From Candidatus Hodarchaeota archaeon (GTDB lineage Archaea > Asgardarchaeota > Heimdallarchaeia > Hodarchaeales > Hodarchaeaceae): 41,461 nucleotides of DNA. The stretch spans positions 1 to 41,461 of the forward strand of contig JAEOTU010000059.1 in assembly GCA_016839665.1 (NCBI GenBank), read 5' to 3'. Made by a program: the position numbers and the translations under genes. Positions 34,186 through 41,461 of this stretch are shown one piece after another. Under the pieces are notes generated by a model. It saw nothing but the letters and a program-made list of their open reading frames with translations, made no database searches and had not been told where the DNA came from. How positions within the stretch are numbered: the first letter of the stretch is position 1; the number at the start of each line of letters is the position of its first letter.

Positions 34186-36120
34186 ATGGTGAAAAAAAAG
34201 GACAAACAGTTCAGTCGTGAATTAGCAATCGATCAACTTAAAGCAGATCTCATTAGCGAGTTACCGCCAAACGCTCAGGTTTCCAAAGTTGTGTTTGAGG
34301 GTCCTTTTGTAGTAATCTATTCTTTAAATCCCGCTGATTTGATGGAAAATGGGGATATTGTCAAGAGTTTAGCTAAATCGTTGAGGAAACGAATAGTCAT
34401 TAGATCTGATGTTACAGTTCGGAGGGAAAAAGAGGAAGCTCGTGCTAGAATCCAAGAGATTGTCCCTGAAAATGCTGAAATTACGGATATGATATTTGAA
34501 GATGAGTTAGGAGAAGTCATTATTGAAGCAAAAAAGCCTGGAGCAGTAATCGGTCGGAGTGGTACAACACTACGTGAAATTTATCGTGAGATTTCTTGGC
34601 GACCAAAAGTTGTACGTTCTCCTCCTATCCAGTCACAGTTAATAAAGTCAATTCGTAACACTTTAACCGCAGAATCAGATCTACGTAAGCATGCATTACT
34701 CAATATTGGAAAGCGTATACATCGAGCTAAGGTTATTGATGATTCATATATTCGATTAACTGGTTTGGGCGGGTTTTCCGAAGTTGGAAGATCCTGCATG
34801 CTTTTAGAAACTGCTGAAACAAAGATTCTGATTGATTGTGGCATCAATGTGGGGTCACGGGAACCAGACCAGATGTTTCCTTTTTTTAACGCCCCTGAAT
34901 TTGATATAGCAGATGTAGATGCCGTGATTGTTACCCATGCTCACCTTGATCACAGCGGATTGGTGCCATTTTTGTATAAGTGGGGTTATCGTGGCCCAGT
35001 TTATGCTAACGATGCCACCCTGTCTCTTATGACTCTTCTGCAGAAAGATTACATTGAGGTTGCAGAGAGAGAGAGTAAATTAGTACCCTACAGTCAACGA
35101 GACATTAAACAGATGATTTTACATACCATTACTCGTCGTTATGGAGAGGTAACTGATTTAAGCAATGATATTCGTCTAACAATGACCCCTGCGGGGCATA
35201 TTCTCGGATCCTCAATTATTCATGTGCATATTGGTGATGGAAGATATAATTTAGCTATTGCTAATGATTTCAAAGGAAGACGGTCACGTCTTCTGGATCG
35301 TGCGAACACAAAATTTCCCCGTTTAGAAGCGATTATCTTGGAATCGACATACGCGGGGCCTCGAGATATAATGCCTAAACGAGACGACGCTGAGATTCAG
35401 CTAGTAAAGATCATTAATCAAACGACCAGACGTGGAGGGAAAGTGTTAATTCCTAGCCTAGCTGTAGGACGAGCACAAGAATTAATGGTTGTTTTAGCAA
35501 ATTTTCATCGAAAACGTAAGATGGCGGAGGTTCCAGTTTATTTAGATGGTCTGATAGCTGAAGCAACTGCTATACACTCATGTCATCCTGAATATTTATC
35601 ATCTTACTTACAAGATCAAATTTTCAATGAGGGATATAATCCGTTTTTAAGCGAGATTTTTAATCCAGTAGATAACCAAAGCAAGAGAAAATCGATTGTT
35701 GAAGGAAAACCAGCTGTAATTATGGCCACATCTGGTATGTTAACAGGAGGTAATTCGGTAGAATATTTCAAAGACTTAGCTGAAGATCCACGGAATTCGA
35801 TTGTATTTGTTTCATACCAAACAGAAGGAACATTGGGGAGACGAATCGCTTCAGGAGTAAAAGAAATTCGTAGTATCGAAGATGGTCGGATGAAGATGCT
35901 ACCAGTGAATATGGATATTCATCAAATTGATGGATTTAGTGGTCATTCTGATCGCAATGAGATCATGAATTACTTCCGTGAACTAAGTCCCAAGCCTGAA
36001 AGGGTTGTTTTAATTCATGGCCAAAGAAATAAATCACAATCTCTGGCTCAAGCACTCTCCAAACGATATCATATCAAAGTTGAGGTTCCATTAAACCTTG
36101 AGACTTTGAGATTTAATTAG
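34186..36120 (+). CDS. aCPSF1/FttA, KH-domain beta-CASP ribonuclease and transcription terminator
   Basis: A 644-residue protein with the archaeal CPSF1 layout. Two N-terminal KH domains (about 1-175; GAVIGRSGTTLREI has the GxxG loop) bind RNA. The metallo-beta-lactamase core has THAHLDHSG (about 249-257), then the beta-CASP region with the FSGHSDRNEI and VLIHGQ motifs at the C-terminus. It cuts nascent transcripts at U-rich sites and terminates transcription together with Spt4-Spt5; it is homologous to eukaryotic CPSF73. The length matches (about 640). GAGGT precedes the ATG. A PUA-domain gene follows after 24 bp, so the two are probably cotranscribed. Confidence 0.95.
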   Translation: MVKKKDKQFSRELAIDQLKADLISELPPNAQVSKVVFEGPFVVIYSLNPADLMENGDIVKSLAKSLRKRIVIRSDVTVRREKEEARARIQEIVPENAEITDMIFEDELGEVIIEAKKPGAVIGRSGTTLREIYREISWRPKVVRSPPIQSQLIKSIRNTLTAESDLRKHALLNIGKRIHRAKVIDDSYIRLTGLGGFSEVGRSCMLLETAETKILIDCGINVGSREPDQMFPFFNAPEFDIADVDAVIVTHAHLDHSGLVPFLYKWGYRGPVYANDATLSLMTLLQKDYIEVAERESKLVPYSQRDIKQMILHTITRRYGEVTDLSNDIRLTMTPAGHILGSSIIHVHIGDGRYNLAIANDFKGRRSRLLDRANTKFPRLEAIILESTYAGPRDIMPKRDDAEIQLVKIINQTTRRGGKVLIPSLAVGRAQELMVVLANFHRKRKMAEVPVYLDGLIAEATAIHSCHPEYLSSYLQDQIFNEGYNPFLSEIFNPVDNQSKRKSIVEGKPAVIMATSGMLTGGNSVEYFKDLAEDPRNSIVFVSYQTEGTLGRRIASGVKEIRSIEDGRMKMLPVNMDIHQIDGFSGHSDRNEIMNYFRELSPKPERVVLIHGQRNKSQSLAQALSKRYHIKVEVPLNLETLRFN

Positions 36121-36144
36121 TCATTATCCTTTGAGAGGGATTTT

Positions 36145-36630
36145 ATGCCCAAGAAGAAGGAAATCGGATCAAAACTACGCAAAAAGATATTGTTATCAAT
36201 TCTTGCTCCTGGAATACCCTCCAAAGTGTTAACAGACAATATCCAGTTTATTGCTGAAGATGAAGCCAAATCTAATCGCTTGCTTTATAATCGTAAATAC
36301 GAAGTTCGTTTTTTTCAACATGGAAAACTCTTTTTGCCAACAATTCAGTTTATTCGAGAGAATAAGGATTTGAAATTCCCCATTGTTAATGTCGACCAGG
36401 GCGCAGTTCAATATATTCTAAACGGAGCTGATATCTTTGCTCAAGGGGTAAATTCTGTGAATGATTTCGATGCTAATTCAATTGTATTGGTTTCCAATCC
36501 TCAAAATGCTATTATGGCTGTAGGGGAAAGTTTAAAACCATCCTTTGAATGTAAAAAAGGAAAGGGGAAAGGAAAAGTCATTCTCAACTTGCATTATCTT
36601 GGGGACAAGATTTGGGATGGAGAACTCTGA
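36145..36630 (+). CDS. PUA-domain RNA-binding protein (MCT-1-like)
   Basis: A 161-residue protein with an N-terminal helix-strand region and a C-terminal PUA domain (about 75-155; PIVNVDQGAVQYILNGADIFAQGV, the standard family motif with the GAD/GAN turn). It corresponds to archaeal COG2016 proteins, relatives of the eukaryotic MCT-1/Tma20 and the C-terminus of eIF2D, which act in ribosome recycling or reinitiation. The Lys-Gly run KKGKGKGK near residue 140 is a local oddity. It sits 24 bp after aCPSF1, likely in one transcript. GAGAGGGA before ATG 36145 is a possible ribosome-binding site. Confidence 0.85.
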   Translation: MPKKKEIGSKLRKKILLSILAPGIPSKVLTDNIQFIAEDEAKSNRLLYNRKYEVRFFQHGKLFLPTIQFIRENKDLKFPIVNVDQGAVQYILNGADIFAQGVNSVNDFDANSIVLVSNPQNAIMAVGESLKPSFECKKGKGKGKVILNLHYLGDKIWDGEL

Positions 36631-36650
36631 TTTGTTGTTTTTCTGTTGTT
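36631..36650 (+). terminator. U-rich 3' end after the aCPSF1-PUA genes
   Basis: TTTGTTGTTTTTCTGTTGTT follows the PUA stop codon directly. No hairpin precedes it. U-rich tracts of this kind are the cutting and stop signals of archaeal aCPSF1-dependent termination, so this is the likely end of the two-gene transcript. This is inference from base composition. Confidence 0.4.
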
Positions 36651-36720
36651 GAGAAAAAAGGTTAAATAATTCGATATTATATGTCAAGGTGGAAATTTCT
36701 CTCACTTAAGATGAAAAGAC

Positions 36721-37512
36721 GTGTATGAGGCTAAAACTAACCTTTTTTTTATTGGAATGGGATTATCAGGGCTTCCGAGTTGTTCTTTGGAAGCTCTTGA
36801 AATTTTAGAAGAAGTTAATGAAATTTTTATTGAAAAATACACGAATTTCATTCTTGGAGAGATCCCTCCACTTTTAGAACAAATCAGTAAAAAGTTTCGA
36901 CTTGTGAGTAGAGCAGATTTAGAAGAGAACGACCAAATATTCTTGGAAAATATAAGTGGGAAATCAGTGGCTCTTCTAATACCTGGTGATCCTTTTATTG
37001 CAACTACACACATTTCTCTAAGATTAGCTGCAATACAAAGGGGTTTTCAGTGTCGAATTATACACAATACTTCTATTGTTTCTGCTGCAGCCTCTGTTTC
37101 AGGTTTGTCTTCATATCGTTTCGGTAGAACAGTCACGTGTCCGTTTCCTCAAAATGTTAGCCAATTTCCTTATGAAATAATAAAACGCAATAAACAAATT
37201 GAAAGCCACACATTAGTACTTTTAGATATTGAGATAACAACAGAAAAATTCCTTAATATAAATGAAGCAATTTCAATTCTATTAGAGCTTGAGCAAAAGA
37301 ATAATGAAGACATTTTTACAGAATCTAGTATTTTAGTTGGTTTAGCTCAAATTGGACAGAAGAATGAGGTCATTTGTGCTGGTACGGTTAACAAAGTAAG
37401 AGAACTAGCATGGGGAGATATTGGACCTCCTCAAGCTCTGATAGTATGTTCTGACTCACTACATTTTTCCGAAAAAGAAGCCTTGAACATTTTATGGAAC
37501 GTCAATTTATGA
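36721..37512 (+). CDS. dph5: Diphthine synthase
   Basis: A 263-residue SAM-dependent methylase that makes trimethyl-type diphthine intermediates on the target histidine of elongation factor 2. Family blocks visible: NLFFIGMGLSGLPSCSLEAL at the start, IPGDPFIATTHISLRLAA, HNTSIVSAAASVSGL and FGRTVTCPFPQN. The length matches archaeal DphB (about 265). GTG 36721 is the start; the protein then begins YEAKTNLFFIG, where the family begins. There is no clear ribosome-binding site, so a short leader is likely. Dph1/Dph2 and Dph6 are not in this window. Diphthamide genes are patchy in Asgard lineages, so presence here is informative. Confidence 0.93.
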   Translation: MYEAKTNLFFIGMGLSGLPSCSLEALEILEEVNEIFIEKYTNFILGEIPPLLEQISKKFRLVSRADLEENDQIFLENISGKSVALLIPGDPFIATTHISLRLAAIQRGFQCRIIHNTSIVSAAASVSGLSSYRFGRTVTCPFPQNVSQFPYEIIKRNKQIESHTLVLLDIEITTEKFLNINEAISILLELEQKNNEDIFTESSILVGLAQIGQKNEVICAGTVNKVRELAWGDIGPPQALIVCSDSLHFSEKEALNILWNVNL

Positions 37513-37611
37513 ATTGAGGAGCATATTAGAGTCTAGATGAAAGAATGTGATTGAGTGACTAAAAAAGTATGATAATATTATAATAATCAAGTTTATTGGA
37601 AGTTATTCGAG

Positions 37612-38283
37612 ATGAAAAGCGAATCAAAATCTACCGAGGTTTTCCAGGCACTTTTAAAGGAATTTCTAAAAGCAGCTTATTTGTTAACCTTTAGGAATGG
37701 GAGTTTTGATGTATTTGATTTTGCAAATCATCTGAAAAGAACTCAAGATGAGGGGTTGGCACTTTTAACCGTTTTAAAAGGTCTACACATGGTAAAGTCA
37801 ATTCCAAATCCTCCAAAGCATTATACAATCACATCTGGAGGAATAAATAACTTAACGATAGTTTTAACAGGTGGAGCCTTTGATATCGTACATTTAGGTC
37901 ATTTAAAGACACTAAAAGAAGCAAAAAATCGAGGAGATATTCTATTTGTTGTTGTAGCTTCTGATAAGACTATTAAAAGAAATAAAGGACGTCCCCCTCT
38001 CAACTCTCAAGCAAACCGAATTGAACTGCTTTCGCAATTTGATGTGGTTGATATTGCTTTAAAAGGAAAATCTGATCCAAAAAAGGTGCTTGATGTTGTT
38101 TCCCAAGTTAAACCTGACATTATTGCAATAGGTTACGATCAATCACTTACAGAAGCCAAATTATTTCAATTATTAAGCGACCAAGGTCTGCAAGATATCG
38201 AGATTGTCAAATTAAGAGCGAGAATCCCAAATGAAAAATCCTCTCTAAAATTTAAAAATCTTGATGAGCATTCCTTCGAGTGA
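37612..38283 (+). CDS. ribL: Cytidylyltransferase-like nucleotidyltransferase, probably FAD synthase RibL, with N-terminal HTH
   Basis: A 223-residue protein. Residues 82-205 form an HxGH nucleotidyltransferase: GGAFDIVHLGHLKTL (H94-H97), then DKTIKRNKGRPP and a late NEKSSLKF. This is the archaeal RibL / GCT family, which joins a nucleotide to FMN or glycerol-3-phosphate. Residues 8-75 are a helical winged-helix-like region (FDFANHLKRTQDEGLALLTVL), which RibL of Methanocaldococcus lacks. RibK lies convergent 24 bp away, so FAD synthesis from FMN is the favoured role. A CDP-glycerol or CDP-alcohol role is the alternative. A TATA-like AATATTATAATAATC lies about 40 bp upstream. Confidence 0.78.
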   Translation: MKSESKSTEVFQALLKEFLKAAYLLTFRNGSFDVFDFANHLKRTQDEGLALLTVLKGLHMVKSIPNPPKHYTITSGGINNLTIVLTGGAFDIVHLGHLKTLKEAKNRGDILFVVVASDKTIKRNKGRPPLNSQANRIELLSQFDVVDIALKGKSDPKKVLDVVSQVKPDIIAIGYDQSLTEAKLFQLLSDQGLQDIEIVKLRARIPNEKSSLKFKNLDEHSFE

Positions 38284-38307
38284 AAAACTCCAAAATAAGT
38301 CTTATAA

Positions 38308-39036
38308 CTACTGTAAAACAACTTCTAATGTGTCTCCATCCTTGACTCCATATTCAGATTTTATATGTTCTTCTGCAATTAGTTCAATTTGATTATCATG
38401 ATGCGTTCGATCAGGATGAATTAATGCAGAGTTTACCTTGTTTTCACCTACCACGAGATAAGTGGGCCAAACAAAAACCTTACCAAATCTCCGTCCACCT
38501 TCAGTAAACTCTGTTATAAATTTGGATGGACTCCGTAACAGACGTTCGAAATTTTTTAGGCTTGATTCTTCAAATAATTGCAAGTTCAATGTTCCATGAA
38601 ATGGAGTGAAACCTAGGAGCGAAGGAAATTGGTTCGTGTAACCCTTTCGACTCATATAGTAAGCACCTTCCCCCATTCCAGTACAAACTTTTCCTTTGAG
38701 TGTAATGCCTTCTAATAATGGTTCTCGTCCTTCTACAGTTAATATCATCCAAAGATCTGTAAATACTCGCTCAAGTGAAGCTATTCCTTCAGGGGTGATT
38801 TTAATCGTGTTTCCTCGTTGTTTATAATTTCGGATAATAAGGTTAGCATTTTCCATTTCAGTCAATTTTCTCGATGCGCTTTGTTGAGAGATTCCTACAT
38901 GAGTGCCTAACTCGCTTGTAGTACTGAATATTGGACGCCGAATGCCCCCCATCTTGCCAATTTCCAATAAAATCTTGAAATAGTTGAATACATCAATAAC
39001 CTCTTTACAATCATTTTTCTTTTCGCTTTTTGCCAT
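38308..39036 (-). CDS. ribK: CTP-dependent riboflavin kinase with N-terminal HTH (RibK/RibR)
   Basis: A 242-residue protein. The N-terminal 85 residues are a winged helix (STTSELGTHVGISQQSASRKL). The C-terminal part is the archaeal riboflavin kinase: GKVCTGMGEGAYYMSRKG, the FTPFHGTLNLQL nucleotide loop and PDRTHHDNQIELIA. It converts riboflavin to FMN with CTP instead of ATP. The HTH fusion is known in Archaea, where the regulator (RbkR) controls riboflavin genes. I use ATG 39036; a TTG at 39054 would add six residues. The gene is convergent with the RibL-like gene, so both steps from riboflavin to FAD are neighbours. Inverted elements GAGTTATAA near 39065-39124 are candidate operators for its own HTH. 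Confidence 0.93.
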   Translation of the reverse strand: MAKSEKKNDCKEVIDVFNYFKILLEIGKMGGIRRPIFSTTSELGTHVGISQQSASRKLTEMENANLIIRNYKQRGNTIKITPEGIASLERVFTDLWMILTVEGREPLLEGITLKGKVCTGMGEGAYYMSRKGYTNQFPSLLGFTPFHGTLNLQLFEESSLKNFERLLRSPSKFITEFTEGGRRFGKVFVWPTYLVVGENKVNSALIHPDRTHHDNQIELIAEEHIKSEYGVKDGDTLEVVLQ

Positions 39037-39064
39037 TAGCGTGCAACCTTTCAACCATTAAAAC

Positions 39065-39236
39065 TTATAACTCACTATTTATTAGCCTTACTTAATTTTA
39101 TGATTGATTACTCAAGAGTTATAACTATATTCATTTCTGGGTATTTAGTTGTTGTTTCACTGTATAGACAAAACAATGTTAATATTTAGAGATATTGTGT
39201 ACTCCTCAATGAAACACCCGATTATTTTTATAACTC
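39065..39236. promoter_or_regulatory. Three copies of TTATAACTC between ribK and tRNA-Lys
   Basis: TTATAACTC occurs at 39065-39073 and 39228-39236 in one orientation, and GAGTTATAA (its complement) at 39116-39124. Copy one overlaps the likely ribK TATA box (TTATAA read leftward, about 30 bp before the ATG); copy three overlaps the likely tRNA-Lys TATA box, 30 bp before the tRNA. The first and second copies form an inverted pair spaced by 42 bp. This could be a binding site for the RibK HTH, or could just be TATA-box composition. Confidence 0.35.
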
Positions 39237-39265
39237 CTATTAAAAAGAGGAAATGACATCGTAAA

Positions 39266-39369
39266 GGGCGCATAGCTCAGCAAGGTAGAGCGGCGGGCTC
39301 TTATAGGTTAATGTATCACTTTAATCTGACGAAACCCGTTGGTCGGGGGTTCAAGTCCCTCTGCGCCCG
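39266..39369 (+). tRNA. tRNA-Lys (anticodon CTT) with a 30-nt intron
   Basis: Acceptor arms GGGCGCA and TGCGCCC pair perfectly; the D stem is GCTC/GAGC; the anticodon stem is GCGGG/CCCGT; the T arm is GGGGG-TTCAAGT-CCCTC. The anticodon loop reads CT-CTT-A, then an intron (39304-39333), then A and the 3' stem half, which is the normal archaeal 37/38 position. The intron folds as a 7-bp hairpin (AGGTTAA with TTAATCT) with loop TGTATCACT. Mature length is 74 nt including the discriminator G at 39369. CCA is not encoded. A TATA-like TTTTTATAA lies about 35 bp upstream. Confidence 0.9.
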
Positions 39370-39382
39370 TTATAAACCTTTT

Positions 39383-40480
39383 TTGTCAATACTTCTGACT
39401 CTAAACATAATCTGGAGCGTAGGGCCAATAAAAAGTGGACAATCAACAATTGGGGTTGGTGTTCCTCTCAAGGATGCTGAAAAAGTACGGCTTCGTTTAA
39501 TTAAGTCTAATCTACTTCTTTCTAGTAGAAAACCAGTCAAGTTGAAAGATTATGTTTTTTTTCCAATTACAGAGCCAAAATTAATTCCTAATCTACTAAA
39601 TGATTTATCTTATCAATTACAGCAATTGGATTTTCCACATCGTGTGGAATATCAACCAATTGCTGATTTTATTCAAGAAGAATTTCCAAACGTAAATTGG
39701 AAAGAAATTTCTCTAAAGTTTGAACAACTTGGAGAAATTGCTGTCTTAAAATTAGACCCAAACACCGTTCCTGTTTCATTTCGTCATCGGGTTGGCGAGT
39801 TAATTCTACAGCAATATCCAAGACTCAAAACTGTTCTAAATAAAAGAGACATTATCGAAGGAACTGAACGGGTATATCCTACTGAACATCTAGCAGGTGA
39901 GAAGATTTGGGAGAGTTGGCACCAAGAATATGGGGTTTTCATCTTTGTAGATTTAAAAAGAGCCTATTTCAACCCACGTTTGGCTGAAGAGCACTATCGT
40001 GTTGCTATGTCTGGGATACAAGGTGAAAAAATTCTTGATTTATTTACAGGGGTGGGGCCTTTTGCACTACATTGTGCAAAAAGATTCTCATGTAATGTAA
40101 CTGCTATTGATATCAATCCTTTTGCTATCAATGCTTTACTAAAAAGTATAAAGCGGAATAAGCTCCTTGGTAATATTCATCCTATAATAGGGGATTCTCA
40201 AAGAATCTTGCGATTAAGAAATAATTTTGACCGAATAATAATCAATTTACCTCAAAAGTCAATAAATTTTCTCCCCTATGCTACCAACTTAATGAAAAAG
40301 GGAGGAATAGTAACTTTTTACCAATTTATTTCAAAGTCAATGAATCCAATTGAAGACATTCGAAAATTAGTAGAGACGAAGCTAGGTAAAGTCAATTCTT
40401 ATAAGGAACTTTATATTAAAGTTGGTAGAGAGATCTCTCCATCCAAACTTCAAATGAATATTGATCTACAGATAGACTAA
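39383..40480 (+). CDS. trm5: tRNA (guanine-37-N1)-methyltransferase Trm5
   Basis: A SAM-dependent methylase for m1G37 of tRNA, about 365 residues. Archaeal Trm5 signatures are VGVPLKDAEKVRLRLI at the start, RVYPTEHLAGEKIW, VDLKRAYFNPRLAEEHYRVA, ILDLFTGVGPFALHCAKR, AIDINPFAINALLKSI and the catalytic NLPQKS. The open frame runs back through the tRNA-Lys gene. There is no ATG or GTG between the tRNA end and the conserved start, so TTG 39383 is the only common start codon; it lies 14 bp after the tRNA. No ribosome-binding site precedes it. The tRNA and trm5 may be one transcript, with tRNA cutting freeing the mRNA. The start is uncertain, the family is not. Confidence 0.88.
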   Translation: MSILLTLNIIWSVGPIKSGQSTIGVGVPLKDAEKVRLRLIKSNLLLSSRKPVKLKDYVFFPITEPKLIPNLLNDLSYQLQQLDFPHRVEYQPIADFIQEEFPNVNWKEISLKFEQLGEIAVLKLDPNTVPVSFRHRVGELILQQYPRLKTVLNKRDIIEGTERVYPTEHLAGEKIWESWHQEYGVFIFVDLKRAYFNPRLAEEHYRVAMSGIQGEKILDLFTGVGPFALHCAKRFSCNVTAIDINPFAINALLKSIKRNKLLGNIHPIIGDSQRILRLRNNFDRIIINLPQKSINFLPYATNLMKKGGIVTFYQFISKSMNPIEDIRKLVETKLGKVNSYKELYIKVGREISPSKLQMNIDLQID

Positions 40481-40527
40481 ATCAGATTTTCGGATAAACT
40501 TTCACCTGAGAACGAGGTTTGTTCTTA

Positions 40528-41196
40528 ATGACAGAGATTAGGGTAATAAAAGAACGTTTACTAGACCAGTACAAACGAAGAGGGTATGTTAAAGACGAAA
40601 GAGCCTTTGATGCTTTCATGCGAGTTCCAAGAGAGAAATTTATCCCAGAGAGACTTTCTTCCTCGGCTTATCTTGACCATCCTTTACCTCTAATGAACAC
40701 AGGTCAGACTATTTCTGCTCCGCATATGACAATAATGATTTTGGACTATCTTGAGCTAGTTCCTGGCCAAAAAATCCTCGAAATAGGAGCTGGATCTGGA
40801 TACCAAGCAGCACTGATCGCGGCTGTTGTGGCTTCTGATGAAGCTCCTGGTCATGTATACTCGATTGAAATTGTTCCAGAATTAGTCGAATTTGCTAGAG
40901 AAAACCTTGCTCGGGCTGGTTTTGATGAGTGTGTGACTGTTATTGAGGGTGATGGTACATTGGGTCATGAAAAAGAAGCTCCGTATGATCGAGTCATCTT
41001 GACTGCGGCAGGACCGATTGTACCACCACCTCTAATTAAACAATTACGTGTAGATGGAACTCTAGTAATGCCCTTAGGTAGACCAGGTCTTTGGCAACAG
41101 ATGACACGATATCGAAAGGTAAATAATACTGAAATTATCAAAGAGAATCTTTCATCGGTTGCATTTGTACCATTACGTGGTAAATATGGAGTATGA
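40528..41196 (+). CDS. pcm: Protein-L-isoaspartate O-methyltransferase
   Basis: A 222-residue cytosolic repair enzyme that methylates isoaspartate in aged proteins, using SAM. Family blocks are FMRVPREKFIPE, NTGQTISAPHMTIMILDYLE, ILEIGAGSGYQAALIA, EIVPELVEFARENL and YDRVILTAAGPIVPPPLIKQL, in order. The length matches the family (about 215). ATG 40528 is used; GAGGT lies 12 bp upstream. A TTG at 40519 would add three residues. It follows trm5 by 47 bp, probably one transcript. Nothing unusual in the SAM site. Confidence 0.95.
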   Translation: MTEIRVIKERLLDQYKRRGYVKDERAFDAFMRVPREKFIPERLSSSAYLDHPLPLMNTGQTISAPHMTIMILDYLELVPGQKILEIGAGSGYQAALIAAVVASDEAPGHVYSIEIVPELVEFARENLARAGFDECVTVIEGDGTLGHEKEAPYDRVILTAAGPIVPPPLIKQLRVDGTLVMPLGRPGLWQQMTRYRKVNNTEIIKENLSSVAFVPLRGKYGV

Positions 41197-41350
41197 ACTT
41201 TGATTCTACATTTTCATTCCATGTTTAGAAAAACGATAAATTATAAATTATTTTTCTTAAATTTGGTGGTCATCACCAAAAAAATCTAATAGGTAATTGA
41301 AAATTACATAAATATAAACAAATATGGTTTATCTACCTAAAGGTTACCTA

Positions 41351-41452
41351 GGGTCGGTGGTCTAGCCCGGTTATGACACCTGGTTTACACCCAGGATATC
41401 AACAGAATACTGTTGACCTAGGATATCGGCAGTTCAAATCTGCTCCGACCCA
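41351..41452 (+). tRNA. tRNA-Val (anticodon TAC) with a 27-nt intron
   Basis: The acceptor arms GGGTCGG and CCGACCC pair perfectly with discriminator A at 41452. The anticodon stem CCTGG pairs with CCAGG, loop TTTACAC, anticodon TAC (41386-41388), and the T arm is GGCAG-TTCAAAT-CTGCT. A 27-nt insert lies between the anticodon arm and the T arm. It holds the 7-bp hairpin TCAACAG-AATA-CTGTTGA. AGGATATC occurs on each side (41393-41400 and 41420-41427), so excision points cannot be fixed: an intron at 37/38 would leave stem CTAGG (one G-T pair), an intron in the variable loop would leave CCAGG. Mature length is 75 nt. CCA is not encoded. Confidence 0.88.
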
Positions 41453-41461
41453 CTATTCCAA

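Noticed and set aside
39311..39382. Upstream part of the trm5 open frame running through tRNA-Lys
   Set aside because: It reads the intron and 3' half of a well-formed tRNA; protein coding there is very unlikely.
1..41461. CRISPR array, insertion sequence, prophage or integrase
   Set aside because: No regular repeat-spacer series, transposase motif, terminal inverted repeats or phage genes were seen on either strand.

Overview
The window is archaeal and probably comes from an Asgard archaeon (Heimdallarchaeia-like is my best guess; the lineage is inferred, not proven). Evidence for Archaea: sn-glycerol-1-phosphate dehydrogenase for ether lipids, the KH/metallo-beta-lactamase/beta-CASP factor aCPSF1, a CTP-type riboflavin kinase, diphthine synthase, an archaeal Trm5, an A/V-type ATPase E subunit, TATA boxes about 25 bp before starts, and two tRNA genes that each hold a short intron. 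The Asgard leaning rests on a JAMM protein whose core looks very like eukaryotic Rpn11, a longin-like small protein in the same operon, and a 1,863-residue solenoid protein. The DNA is AT-rich and gene-dense, with no rRNA, CRISPR array, insertion sequence or prophage.

Layout. 1-2.2 kb: a DNA methyltransferase cut by the left edge, then a GyrI-like protein. 2.2-5.7 kb: a four-PAS/DUF835/wHTH sensor-regulator, followed by a looser region with two frame-disrupted small genes, a membrane protein and a Cys-rich peptide. 5.8-10 kb: a seven-helix membrane protein, then a compact wHTH-ARPP-1 / wHTH / VWA operon behind a promoter with two direct repeats that look like operators. 10-14.3 kb: TldE and TldD, with divergent peptidase T. 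14.3-22.7 kb: two HdrD-like Fe-S proteins and the giant solenoid protein. 22.7-25.8 kb: GcvT and serine hydroxymethyltransferase, divergent, plus a small unknown. 25.9-29.6 kb: a polytopic membrane protein, an HExxH protein overlapping an A/V-ATPase E subunit gene, and a surface-anchored protein. 29.7-33.7 kb, minus strand: an operon of longin-like, unknown, TrmI and Rpn11-like JAMM genes, then G1P dehydrogenase. 34.2-41.4 kb: information processing and cofactors: aCPSF1, a PUA protein, Dph5, a RibL-like enzyme, RibK, tRNA-Lys with intron, Trm5, Pcm, tRNA-Val with intron.

How genes fit together. GcvT and GlyA both handle tetrahydrofolate-bound one-carbon units from glycine and serine. RibK (riboflavin to FMN) and the RibL-like enzyme (FMN to FAD) are convergent neighbours and would complete flavin cofactor synthesis. 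TrmI, Trm5 and Dph5 modify the translation machinery. TldD, TldE and PepT form a peptide-processing group. The least explained parts are the wHTH-ARPP-1/wHTH/VWA operon, the giant solenoid protein, the longin-like/JAMM operon, the HExxH-AtpE pair and the broken Cys-rich peptide gene.
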